Source: DATKRB01 sp036501425 (GTDB taxonomy: Bacteria > Actinomycetota > Acidimicrobiia > Acidimicrobiales > RAAP-2). Taken from it: a DNA stretch of 22,122 nucleotides. The notes below the pieces were generated by a model. It did not search any database, was not told where the DNA came from, and saw nothing but the letters and a program-made list of their open reading frames with translations. The stretch covers positions 1 through 22,122 of the forward strand of contig DASYAI010000066.1 in the NCBI GenBank assembly GCA_036501425.1. The letters are read 5' to 3'. Shown piece by piece: positions 15,009 through 22,122 of this stretch; the first letter of the stretch is position 1, and each line of letters opens with the position of its first letter. A program made the position numbers and the translations under genes.

Positions 15009-16511
15009 TCAAACGCTCGTATGGGACGGCGGCACGCCGGCGCCCGAGCCGGGCCCGTCGCGGTGCGCGGGCCCGGGTGCGGCCCCCGGGCCGTGGCCGT
15101 TGGTCGAGGCGGGCACCCGGTGGCGCGGGCCGCCCCGCCGCACCGCGCTCTTGGCCACCGTCCGGCCGACCTCCAGCAGCAGCCCCGGACCCTGGTGGGC
15201 GTCGTGGAGCACGTCGTCGAGGGCGTCCACGAACCGGTCGACCTCGGCCTCGCCGGCGACGAGCGGCGGCAGGAGCTTCACCACGTTGATGCCGTCGGCG
15301 GCCACCTGGGTCAGGATGCGGTGCCGGTGGAAGAGGGGGATGACGATCGACTGGGAGAAGAGGGCCGGCCGCATCCGCTCGAGCAGCTGCCAGCGGCGCC
15401 GGAGCACCCTCGAGCTGGGCTCCCCGAACTCCAGCCCGATCATCAGCCCCTTGCCCCGGACCTCGTGGAGCATCTCGTACCGGTCCACCAGGACCTCGAG
15501 CCGCTGACGCAGGAGCGATCCCGTCGCCGCCGCTCGTTCGACGATCCCCTCCTCGTCGAACGCCTGCAGCGTGGCCAGCCCGGCGACCATCGCCAGCTGG
15601 TTGCGCCCGAAGGTCGTCGAGTGGACCAGTGCCCGGTCGATCGAGCTGAAGACCCGCGACATGACCTCGTCGGTGCACAGGACGGCGCCCACCGGGACGA
15701 AGCCGCCGGACAGGGCCTTGGACACCGTGACGATGTCGGGCGTGAGCCCCCAGTGCTCGTGGGCGAAGAAGGTCCCGGTACGCCCGAGCCCGGTCTGGAC
15801 CTCGTCGGTCACGAACAGCGCCTTGTAGCTCCGGCACGCCTGCTGCGCGGCCTGCCAGTACTCGCCCGAGGCCTCGAACACGCCCTTGCCCTGGATCGGC
15901 TCGGCGACGAAGGCCGCCACGTCGCCCCGTCGCAACTCCCGGCGGAGGGCCTCGATGTCGCCGAACGGCACCGACGTGGCCCCGGGCAGCAGCGGTCCGA
16001 ACCCTTTGCGGAACTCCTTGCCCCCGTTGAGGGCGAGGGCCCCGGTGGTCAGGCCGTGGAAGGCGTGGTCGCAGAACAGCACCCTCGACCGGCGGGTGGC
16101 CTGGCGGGCGAACTTGATCGCCGCCTCGACCGCCTCGGCGCCCGAGTTGCAGAAGAACACCCGACCGATCCCCGGGTGGGCCCGCTCGACCAGGCGCTCG
16201 GCCAGAAGCCCGGGGAGCAGGGCGCAGTCCATCTGCACCATGTTGGGCAGGTCGAGGTCGATCGCCTGGTGCAGTGCCTGTTTGATCGCCGGGTGGCTGC
16301 GGCCCAGTGCGTAGACGCCGAACCCCGACAGGAAGTCGAGGAACTGGTCACCGTCGGCGTCGTAGAGGTAGCAACCGTCGCCCCGCACGTAGAGCCGGTC
16401 GAACCCGATGGTGGTGAGGACGCGCACCAGTTGCGGGTTCATCAGGCGGGAATGGAGCTCGAAATTCTCGCCGTGGCGCTCCGCGAGCGCTCGTGACACG
16501 TCGAATGGCAT
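15009..16511 (-). CDS. hpnO: class III PLP aminotransferase (HpnO-like, hopanoid side-chain amination)
   Basis: The 500-residue fold-type I aminotransferase has GAEAVEAAIKFA (124-135), FHGLTTGAL (151-159), EPIQGKG (204-210), D236 in TDEVQTGLG that contacts the PLP ring, and the PLP lysine K265 in VSKALSGG. In hopanoid clusters such enzymes convert ribosylhopane-derived aldehyde into aminobacteriohopanetriol. Close relatives include acetylornithine and ornithine aminotransferases, so the substrate is inferred from the neighbourhood. The last 50 residues are a low-complexity Gly/Pro/Ala tail. ATG 16511 was chosen because GGAGGG lies just before it; an in-frame TTG at 16544 is the alternative. 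It is divergent from the HTH gene. Confidence 0.85.
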   Translation of the reverse strand: MPFDVSRALAERHGENFELHSRLMNPQLVRVLTTIGFDRLYVRGDGCYLYDADGDQFLDFLSGFGVYALGRSHPAIKQALHQAIDLDLPNMVQMDCALLPGLLAERLVERAHPGIGRVFFCNSGAEAVEAAIKFARQATRRSRVLFCDHAFHGLTTGALALNGGKEFRKGFGPLLPGATSVPFGDIEALRRELRRGDVAAFVAEPIQGKGVFEASGEYWQAAQQACRSYKALFVTDEVQTGLGRTGTFFAHEHWGLTPDIVTVSKALSGGFVPVGAVLCTDEVMSRVFSSIDRALVHSTTFGRNQLAMVAGLATLQAFDEEGIVERAAATGSLLRQRLEVLVDRYEMLHEVRGKGLMIGLEFGEPSSRVLRRRWQLLERMRPALFSQSIVIPLFHRHRILTQVAADGINVVKLLPPLVAGEAEVDRFVDALDDVLHDAHQGPGLLLEVGRTVAKSAVRRGGPRHRVPASTNGHGPGAAPGPAHRDGPGSGAGVPPSHTSV

Positions 16512-16675
16512 GGGCCCTCCGTGATCGGGGGCGAACCGGAGCAACGCCGGCCCCCGGGGATCCTCCGAAGGCTACCGGTCCAGCTGGTCGGCCATCTGAG
16601 CTGCCGGTTGTTTCTGCAATACGGGATGCGGGAAGGATCGGGGCACCGACGACCAGTGGCGAGAGAAGGGGCGGA
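16512..16675. promoter_or_regulatory. divergent intergenic region between aminotransferase and HTH gene
   Basis: These 164 bases must contain start signals for both genes. GGAGGG (16515-16520, minus) serves the aminotransferase and GAAGGGGCGGA ahead of 16676 serves the HTH gene. An AT-richer patch (TTGTTTCTGCAATAC, about 16608-16622) is a possible promoter area, but no convincing pair of hexamers was found. Confidence 0.4.
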
Positions 16676-17032
16676 ATGACGACACCGAACGAGAGCAGCT
16701 CGGACCCGGTGCTCGACGCGCTCGAACAGCTGGCCCGGGTGCTCGAGGACAACGTTCGCGATCATCAGGTGCTGGCGGAGCGCATCCGATCGGTCGAGGG
16801 GCTCCGGGCCGGCGGGGGTAGCTGGCGCGAGGCGCTGGAGGCCGAAGACGATCCGGGAACCCTGCAGCTGCTGAGCCGAACCCTGGCCCGCTTGTCCCTG
16901 GCCAGCGGGGTGCTGCGGAAAGCCCTGGTGGTGGAGCTGCGGGGCGAGGGCAACAGCATCCCCTCCATTGCCCGCATGTTCGGGGTCACCCACCAGCGGG
17001 TCTCGAACCTGCTGCGCCAGACCGGTTCCTGA
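16676..17032 (+). CDS. small helix-turn-helix protein, candidate regulator
   Basis: The 118-residue protein has a helical N-terminal half (about 11-45, heptad-like Leu/Val pattern) that may dimerise and a C-terminal helix-turn-helix at about 93-115, NSIPSIARMFGVTHQRVSNLLR. The HTH resembles those that read AT-hook-free DNA in sigma-factor-like and resolvase-like proteins, but I do not recognise the family. ATG 16676 has a purine-rich GAAGGGG just upstream; the frame is open further up without a better start. It is divergent from the aminotransferase gene and is the only DNA-binding protein besides AlkA in the window. A role in controlling the hopanoid genes is an inference from position. Confidence 0.8.
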   Translation: MTTPNESSSDPVLDALEQLARVLEDNVRDHQVLAERIRSVEGLRAGGGSWREALEAEDDPGTLQLLSRTLARLSLASGVLRKALVVELRGEGNSIPSIARMFGVTHQRVSNLLRQTGS

Positions 17033-17048
17033 CGGTCGCCGGCGACCG
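17033..17048. promoter_or_regulatory. 16-base perfect palindrome after the HTH gene
   Basis: CGGTCGCCGGCGACCG reads the same on both strands, starting at the base after the TGA of the HTH gene and about 120 bases ahead of the EAL gene. Having no loop, it is better suited to protein binding than to termination. In such GC-rich DNA it may be chance. Confidence 0.3.
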
Positions 17049-17166
17049 CGACCAGGCCGTGGTGATGCGCGGTCCGCGACGGCGGTTCGGGCATGATTGT
17101 GCGGCGTGGCGCACCCAGCGGATGGGGGCGCACGGCGCGGGCGAGGCCCGGACCCGGAGGCGAGCG

Positions 17167-18090
17167 GTGGTACTGGAGAGCGGCGACCACGACTGGGGAC
17201 CGGACCAGAGACCGCTCGTGCTGAGCGGCGAGCCGATGCTCCAGTACCAACCCGTGGTGGACCTGGCGACCGGAAAGCTGCTCGGGTTCGAGGCGCTGAT
17301 GCGCTGGCAGCATCCGACCCAGGGAGTGATCCTGCCCGGGCTGCTGATCCCGTGGGCGGAGGCCAACGGCGACATCGTCGCCCTCGGCGAGTGGGTCCTG
17401 CAGGCCAGTTGCCGCGACGCGGGCACCTGGTCGTCGAGCGTCCAGTTGGCGGTCAACCTGTCGATCGTGCAGCTGCGCCGGGGCGTGGCCTCGACGGCGG
17501 TGCGGGCGGCGCTCGGGGAGTCGAACCTGCCTGCTGACCGGCTGACGGTGGAGGTCACCGAGCACGTGATGTCCGACGAGTACGCGCTGCGCGACCTGCG
17601 GACCATCACGGCCATGGGCGTCCAGCTGGCGGTGGACGACGTGGGCACGAGCTGGAACTCGTTCGAGTTGCTTCGGCGAATGGCGGTCAACACGATCAAG
17701 ATCGACGCCTCGTTCGTCAACGGGCTCGAAGCCCACGAGGGCATCAACCGCATGGTGGTCGAGACGGTGGTGCACCTGGCCCACTCCTCGGGCATGTCGA
17801 CCGTGGCGGAGGGGGTGGAGACCGAGTTGCACGCGGCGCTCGTCCGCGAGTTCGACTCGGACGCCGCCCAGGGCTACTACTTCGCCCCACCCCTGAGCGT
17901 CGAGCGCGCCGAGGCCATCGCGGCCGACCTCGAGTACCGGTTCCCCCTGGACGGACCGGGGTGGATCGCCGCCGAGTCCTGGGCCCCTGCCGCGGACCCG
18001 GCGGTCGGTGCCGGGCAACCGGCGGCGGCCGCGCAGGTGGTCCGGACGGACCAGGTGCCCGACAGCGCCCCGCCCACCCCGGTGGAGTGA
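17167..18090 (+). CDS. EAL-domain protein, probable c-di-GMP phosphodiesterase
   Basis: The 307-residue protein is an EAL domain (about 18-255) with no GGDEF, PAS or membrane segment. Catalytic residues are present: E42 in FEALMRW, N97 in NLSIVQL, E129 and E132 in EVTEH, D157-D158, K178 in IKID, E215 in EGVET and Q235 in QGYYFAPPL. Loop 6 reads DDVGTSWNS instead of the usual DDFGTGYSS, which may affect dimer-linked activation. The C-terminal 45 residues are Ala/Pro-rich. GTG 17167 was chosen because GGAGG (17156-17160) lies six bases before it and the domain begins soon after; in-frame GTG 17059 and ATG 17065 would add a basic leader. It would hydrolyse c-di-GMP to pGpG. Confidence 0.88.
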   Translation: MVLESGDHDWGPDQRPLVLSGEPMLQYQPVVDLATGKLLGFEALMRWQHPTQGVILPGLLIPWAEANGDIVALGEWVLQASCRDAGTWSSSVQLAVNLSIVQLRRGVASTAVRAALGESNLPADRLTVEVTEHVMSDEYALRDLRTITAMGVQLAVDDVGTSWNSFELLRRMAVNTIKIDASFVNGLEAHEGINRMVVETVVHLAHSSGMSTVAEGVETELHAALVREFDSDAAQGYYFAPPLSVERAEAIAADLEYRFPLDGPGWIAAESWAPAADPAVGAGQPAAAAQVVRTDQVPDSAPPTPVE

Positions 18091-18151
18091 TCCCGGTCCC
18101 AGGCGTGCGCCCCCCGGCGGTCGGGGCCGGACCGTTGCGGGCCCGCTCGGA

Positions 18152-19903
18152 GTGAGGCTGGTCGTCCTCGCCGAGTCGTGGTCCGGCGAGCGGCGGGTGG
18201 CGCTGGTGCCCGAAGTGGTCGAGCGCCTGGTGGGCAGCGGGTTCGACGTGGTCGTGGAAGCGGGCGCCGGACGGCGCGCGGCGATCGGGGACCCGGCCTT
18301 CCGCGCCGCCGGAGCGACCGTGGTGCGCGGTCCCGGGGCGGCGCTGGTGGGGGCCGACCTGCACGTCAGGGTCAACCCGCCGACCCTGGCCGAGGCGCGC
18401 CTGGTGCCCGAGGCGACGTCCGTGGTGAGCCTGTCGGCGCCCGCCGAGGACAGCGAGGTCCGAGCGGTGCTCGCGGGGAAGGGGGTCAGCTACTTTAGCT
18501 TGGACCGGATCCCGAGGGTCGCCCGGGCCCAACCCATGGACGCACTCTCCTCGCAGGCCACCGCGGCCGGGTACCGGGCCGCCCTGGTCGCGGCCGAGCG
18601 GTCGGGCCGGTTCATCCCGACCCTGGTGACGGCGGCCGGTACCGTCGCGCCGGCCCGGGTGCTGGTGCTCGGCACCGGCGTGGCGGGGCTGCAGGCCATC
18701 GCCATCCTCCGCCGGCTGGGAGCGACGGTGACGGCGTACGACGTGCGGGCCGCCGCCCGCGACGAGGCGCGGAGCCTGGGCGCCGCCTTCCTCCCGATCG
18801 ACGTGCTGGCCGAGGGCGCCGGCGGGTACGCCCGGGACCTGAGCCCGTCCGAGACGGCGCGCCTGCACCTGGCGCTCGGCGCCGAGGTGGCGGCGTCCGA
18901 CGTCGTCATCACGACGGCGGCCGTCCCGGGCCGGCGGGCGCCGATCCTGGTGACCACGGCGATGATCGAGCAGATGGGCCCCGGCGCGGTGGTGGTCGAC
19001 GCGGCGGCCGACTCGGGGGGCAACTGCGAGCCGACCCGGGCCGGGGCCGACGTGGTGGTCGGCCGGGCGACGGTCGTCGGCCTGGCCAATCCGGCCGCCG
19101 GCCTGCCGGCCCACGCCAGCTTCCTCTACGCCCACAACGTCCTCGGGCTGGTGCAGCTGCTCGTCGTCGACGGCAAGCCGGTGGCGAAGCTCGACGACGA
19201 GGTGGTGGCGGCGACCCGTGTCCTCGACCACGGCGAGCCCCCGCCGGCAGTGGCGGCTCGCGACCGGCAGCCCGGTGCGCCACCGCCGCCGCGGTCTCCG
19301 GCGGCCGGCCCCACGGTCGGGCCGGCCCGCCGCGGTCTCCGGAATGCTGGTTCCGGGGGCGGTCCGCCGCCCGGTCCGCACCCGCGCTCCGTGCCCGAGG
19401 TCGCCGCCCTGCTCGCCGGCAGCCGCCGGGTCGCCCTCGTGCCCGGCTACGGGCTGGCGCTGGCCCAGGCGCAGCACGCGCTCCGCCAGCTGGCCGAGCT
19501 GCTGCAGCGACGCGGGGTGGACGTCTTCTACGTCGTCCACCCCGTGGCGGGCCGGGTCCCGGGCCACATGAGCCTGGTGCTGGACGACGCTCGGGTGCCC
19601 CACGGCGAGCTGTACGAGCTGGCGGCCGGCAACGCCCGGCTGCGCCAGACCGACGTCGCGCTGGTGGTGGGCGCGAACGACACGGTGAACCCGGCGGCGG
19701 CCACCGCGGCGACGGGCCCGCTTTCGGGCATGCCGGTCGTCAATGTCAGGGCGGCCCGAAGGGTCGTCGTCCTCAGCCGCTCGGGGGGCCCCGGCTTCGC
19801 CGGCGTGGAGAACGGGTTGCTGGGCGACGACCAGACGGTGCTGCTGTTGGGGGACGCCGGCGACGTCCTGCGCCGGTTGGCCCAGGCGGTGGTCCGGGCC
19901 TGA
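18152..19903 (+). CDS. NAD(P) transhydrogenase-like protein: domain I fused directly to domain III, no membrane domain
   Basis: The 583-residue chain has two nucleotide-binding parts. Residues 1-360 are transhydrogenase domain I (NAD(H) site): ERRVALVPE (13-21), the RQD loop R122-Q127-D130, MDALSSQATAAGYRA, TAAGTVAPARVLVLGTGVAG (160-179) and D197. Residues 362-412 are a Pro/Gly-rich linker. Residues about 413-583 are domain III (NADP(H) site): PGYGLALAQAQHALR (431-445), HPVAGRVPGHM (463-473), GANDTVNPAA (507-516), and SRSGGPGFAGVEN (542-554) with R543. The family's proton-conducting domain II, about a dozen membrane helices normally between or beside these parts, is absent, and no hydrophobic segment exists in the linker. 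It could be a soluble hydride-transfer enzyme. GTG 18152 gives the standard domain I start; ribosome-binding signal is weak. Confidence 0.92.
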   Translation: MRLVVLAESWSGERRVALVPEVVERLVGSGFDVVVEAGAGRRAAIGDPAFRAAGATVVRGPGAALVGADLHVRVNPPTLAEARLVPEATSVVSLSAPAEDSEVRAVLAGKGVSYFSLDRIPRVARAQPMDALSSQATAAGYRAALVAAERSGRFIPTLVTAAGTVAPARVLVLGTGVAGLQAIAILRRLGATVTAYDVRAAARDEARSLGAAFLPIDVLAEGAGGYARDLSPSETARLHLALGAEVAASDVVITTAAVPGRRAPILVTTAMIEQMGPGAVVVDAAADSGGNCEPTRAGADVVVGRATVVGLANPAAGLPAHASFLYAHNVLGLVQLLVVDGKPVAKLDDEVVAATRVLDHGEPPPAVAARDRQPGAPPPPRSPAAGPTVGPARRGLRNAGSGGGPPPGPHPRSVPEVAALLAGSRRVALVPGYGLALAQAQHALRQLAELLQRRGVDVFYVVHPVAGRVPGHMSLVLDDARVPHGELYELAAGNARLRQTDVALVVGANDTVNPAAATAATGPLSGMPVVNVRAARRVVVLSRSGGPGFAGVENGLLGDDQTVLLLGDAGDVLRRLAQAVVRA

Positions 19904-19973
19904 GCGGGCCACGGGCCGGCGGCCCGGCCGCGTTCCGGGCCTGAGCGGGCCACGGGCCGGCGGCCCCGGCCGC
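19893..19973. repeat. tandem duplication across the stop codon of the transhydrogenase gene
   Basis: A segment of about 39-40 bases beginning TCCGGGCCTGAGCGGGCC occurs at 19893-19931 and again at 19934-19973 (period 41), differing by one inserted C. Each copy includes a TGA; the first (19901-19903) is the true stop. Each copy also contains a GC hairpin, CGGGCC-GGC-GGCCCG at 19912-19926 in copy 1 and slightly weaker in copy 2, which could act as weak tandem terminators. Confidence 0.9.
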
Positions 19974-20079
19974 CGCTCGGTGCGCTCGGAACGGTCCCGA
20001 CCTGGTCCTTGCATGTCGGAGGGTCGGCGACGAGACTTGGTGCGCCGAACCAGCAGACGGGGTGCCGACCGGCCCGCCC
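19974..20079. other. intergenic stretch before the GH18 gene
   Basis: No gene, RNA or clear promoter is recognised here. Base composition is slightly less GC-rich than in the flanking genes, for example around GCATGTCGGAGGGTCGG (20011-20027), which resembles a ribosome-binding site but has no suitable start codon at the right distance in a coding frame. Confidence 0.4.
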
Positions 20080-20094
20080 GGTCACCCGGTGACC
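20080..20094. promoter_or_regulatory. palindrome GGTCACC-C-GGTGACC, possible operator
   Basis: Seven-base arms around a single C are perfectly complementary. It overlaps the GTG at 20089 that is one possible start of the GH18 gene. An AT-richer CATACT at 20146-20151 could be a -10 element, without a good -35. If this is a control region, the real start of the GH18 gene lies further downstream. Confidence 0.35.
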
Positions 20095-22122
20095 CTCGCG
20101 AAGGGATCGCCGGGAGTCCCGTCTCGGCCAGTAAGCGGGCGGACACATACTGGCGAGGGGATCCCCACGACACCTGCACGGGCTCATCGACCGGCGCGTC
20201 TGGCGCTGCGGCTGGACGGCGACGCCGGACCATGGCCGTGCGCGGTCGTCGTGGGTCGGCGCGGGATCCGGCTCCGTGCCGCTGCCGCCCCTGCCGCCGT
20301 CGCCTCGGGCCCCCCGGTCGAGCAGCGCCTCGCCTGGCGCGCCATCGCCGGGCTCGACGCCGACGGGGTCCGGACCGGTGCCGACGGGGCGTCGTACCAG
20401 GTCCTGAGGGTCGTCCCGAGGGACGGGTCGCCCGGCTGGGAGCTCCTCGCTCCCGCGGCGACCATCGGCGCGGTGCTCGGCGAGGTGCGCCGGTTCGCCC
20501 GGTCTTGGACCCGCGCCCGCTCCGACGCAGGAGGCTGGTGGGCGGCGCCCGCCCGAGCCCTCGCCGGACGCTCGGGTGCCACGGCGCTCAGCACCGCGGT
20601 GGTCGTCGCTCGCGGCGCCCACTTCGTGCGTCGCTGGAGCGCCCCCCTGGTCGATCCGCTCTTCCGGCGGGTAGGGCGGAGCCTGGCCGGGCTGGCGGTC
20701 GTCGCCGCGGTGGGATGGCTGGCGGGCAGGTTGGGCGCCCTGGGCCACCCCCTGGTCGACCGGCTGCGCCGTTGGCGCCCGAGCCGGCGCGTCGCCGCCG
20801 GCCTGGCCGCCACCGCCCTGGCGCTGAGCGCCGGTGCGGCGACCCTGCTGGTGGTGCCCACCGCCGGGGGGAGCACGCAGAGCGATCCGACGCCGACGGT
20901 GCCCCACTCGGGGGGGCTGAGCGCCTCCTCCATGGCCGCGATCGCCGGGCTCCTCGACGGTTCGGACGCCTCGGTCAGCCTTCCGGCCGCCACGACCACG
21001 CCGCAGCCCGCCCCGCCGTCCCTGGCCGACGCGCCGCCCTTGCGGCCCCACGAGGTGTTCGGCTTCGCCCCGTACTGGAACCTCCCGTCGAGCGGCGGCT
21101 TCGGGGTGCAGGGCCTGACGACGCTGGCGTACTTCAGCATCGGGATCAACCCTGACGGGAGCCTCGCCGAGTCGGGCCCGGGATGGAACGGGTACCAGAG
21201 CCAGGCGCTGGTGTCCCTGGTCGACCGGGCGCATGCCGCCGGGGACCGGGTCGTGCTGACCGTGAACTGCTTCGACCAGGGCGCGCTCGACCAGCTGACC
21301 TCCAACCCTTCGGCCCCGGCGACGTTGGCCGCGGCGCTGGTGGCGGCGGTGTCGGCCAAGAACCTCGACGGGGTGAACCTCGACCTCGAGGGGACGGGCA
21401 GTGCCGACCAGGCCGGGCTGACGAACCTGGTAGCCACCGTGTCCAAGGCGCTCCATGCCGCGGACCCGCACTGGCAGGTCAGCATGGACACCTACGCCAG
21501 CTCGGCCGGTGACGCTCGGGGCTTCTACGACATCCCGGCGCTCGCCCCGTGGGTGGACGCCTTCTTCGTCATGGCGTACCAGCTGAACATGGGCGCGACC
21601 GCCTCGGGCAGCTCGCCGCTGACCAACGGCATGATGAGCGACCAGGCCACGGTGCGCCAGTACGCCTCGGTGGTGCCGCCGGCCAAGGTGGTGCTCGGCC
21701 TCCCCTTCTACGGCTACGACTGGCCGACCACCGACGGCACGCTCGGCGCCCAGGCGTCGGGCCCCGCCACTCCGGTCACCTACGCCCAGGCGGTCTCGGG
21801 GGGCCATCCGGTCTACTGGGACTCGGTGACCGACACCGCGTGGACCTCGTACCAGGTGGGGAGCCAGTGGCACGAGGACTTCTTCGAGGATCCGAGCTCC
21901 CTGTACCTCCTGGCCAGCCTGGCCCAGACCTACCAGCTCGGCGGGGTGGGGATCTGGGCCCTGGGCATGGACGGGAACGATCCGGCGATGCTGTCGGCCC
22001 TCGACGGCTTCGCCCCGCCCCAGCGCGACACGGCCTCGGGGCCGAGCTCGACCACGACGTCACCGCCGAGCGCCACCCCGCCGACCACCGCCACCACCCT
22101 GGTCCCCGGCGCCGCTGCGTCG
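20089..22122 (+). CDS. membrane-anchored glycoside hydrolase family 18 protein, 3' end outside window
   Basis: The frame is open from 19945 to the window edge. Numbered from GTG 20089, residues about 38-138 look like a small beta-rich, PH-like domain (weak call), 198-218 and 235-258 are hydrophobic segments, 259-321 a Ser/Thr/Pro linker, and about 322-641 a GH18 barrel. The barrel starts VFGFAPYWN and carries DGVNLDLEG with catalytic E434. It reads DxxNxDxE, as in YaaH/SleL-type spore and cell-wall GH18 enzymes, rather than DxxDxDxE. Later landmarks are FFVMAYQLNMG and GIWALGMDGND. A Thr/Ser/Pro tail runs off the window. It probably acts outside the membrane on peptidoglycan or another N-acetylglucosamine polymer. 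The start is uncertain: base use is poorly coding before about 20195, and GTG 20251 or CTG 20200 are alternatives. Confidence 0.8.
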   Translation, partial: MTLAKGSPGVPSRPVSGRTHTGEGIPTTPARAHRPARLALRLDGDAGPWPCAVVVGRRGIRLRAAAAPAAVASGPPVEQRLAWRAIAGLDADGVRTGADGASYQVLRVVPRDGSPGWELLAPAATIGAVLGEVRRFARSWTRARSDAGGWWAAPARALAGRSGATALSTAVVVARGAHFVRRWSAPLVDPLFRRVGRSLAGLAVVAAVGWLAGRLGALGHPLVDRLRRWRPSRRVAAGLAATALALSAGAATLLVVPTAGGSTQSDPTPTVPHSGGLSASSMAAIAGLLDGSDASVSLPAATTTPQPAPPSLADAPPLRPHEVFGFAPYWNLPSSGGFGVQGLTTLAYFSIGINPDGSLAESGPGWNGYQSQALVSLVDRAHAAGDRVVLTVNCFDQGALDQLTSNPSAPATLAAALVAAVSAKNLDGVNLDLEGTGSADQAGLTNLVATVSKALHAADPHWQVSMDTYASSAGDARGFYDIPALAPWVDAFFVMAYQLNMGATASGSSPLTNGMMSDQATVRQYASVVPPAKVVLGLPFYGYDWPTTDGTLGAQASGPATPVTYAQAVSGGHPVYWDSVTDTAWTSYQVGSQWHEDFFEDPSSLYLLASLAQTYQLGGVGIWALGMDGNDPAMLSALDGFAPPQRDTASGPSSTTTSPPSATPPTTATTLVPGAAAS

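Noticed and set aside
16512..16544. TTG at 16544 as start of the aminotransferase
   Set aside because: ATG 16511 has GGAGGG just before it and gives the usual family N-terminus; the extra 11 residues add nothing recognisable.
17059..17166. Longer EAL protein starting at GTG 17059 or ATG 17065
   Set aside because: The added residues are a basic, low-complexity leader, while GTG 17167 has GGAGG at ideal spacing.
19235..19387. Hidden membrane domain II in the transhydrogenase linker
   Set aside because: The linker is Pro/Gly/Arg-rich with no hydrophobic run, and no other frame in 18091-20088 codes for membrane helices.
1..22122. CRISPR array, tRNA, rRNA, insertion sequence or prophage
   Set aside because: No regularly spaced repeats with unique spacers, no tRNA cloverleaf, no rRNA-like conserved segments and no transposase or integrase were seen on either strand.

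Overview
The window is about 22 kb of very GC-rich DNA (coding third positions are almost all G or C), densely packed, with many GTG starts and 4-base ATGA/GTGA overlaps. Codon style, the hopanoid gene order and an Ada-AlkA glycosylase point to an actinobacterium. From memory the order resembles the Streptomyces coelicolor hopanoid cluster (about SCO6759-SCO6769). An Acidimicrobiia-type lineage is possible, but I cannot prove it from sequence alone.

Layout. (1) Bases 3-434 hold the C-terminal end of an exported Rieske-type protein on the + strand. (2) Bases 14483 down to 419 form one long minus-strand transcription unit. It runs hpnC, hpnD, hpnE, a polyprenyl diphosphate synthase, squalene-hopene cyclase, a nucleosidase-IspH fusion, hpnH and dxs. 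After a 131-base gap with 24-base repeats come an Ada/AlkA glycosylase, an Ogt methyltransferase and an alpha/beta hydrolase. A good ribosome-binding site and a plausible promoter lie ahead of hpnC. (3) Bases 14484-15008 contain no gene but hold the hpnC promoter, a strong stem-loop, a terminator-like hairpin and an inverted 12-mer. (4) A class III aminotransferase (HpnO-like) sits on the minus strand, divergent from a small HTH protein, an EAL-domain protein, a transhydrogenase-like protein and a truncated membrane-anchored GH18 protein, all on the + strand.

How the genes work together. DXS and IspH are the first and last enzymes of the MEP pathway. The polyprenyl synthase makes the longer prenyl diphosphate. 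HpnC/D/E turn farnesyl diphosphate into squalene and SHC makes hopene. HpnH adds adenosine, the nucleosidase domain removes adenine, and the aminotransferase can finish an aminohopanoid. The window therefore encodes nearly a whole side-chain-bearing (C35) hopanoid pathway.

The two most unusual proteins are: (a) a 583-residue soluble transhydrogenase-like protein at 18152-19903, in which the NAD(H)-binding domain I is joined by a proline-rich linker directly to the NADP(H)-binding domain III, with no proton-channel domain II anywhere in the window; and (b) the fusion of a hopanoid-type nucleosidase to a complete IspH at 6621-8216.
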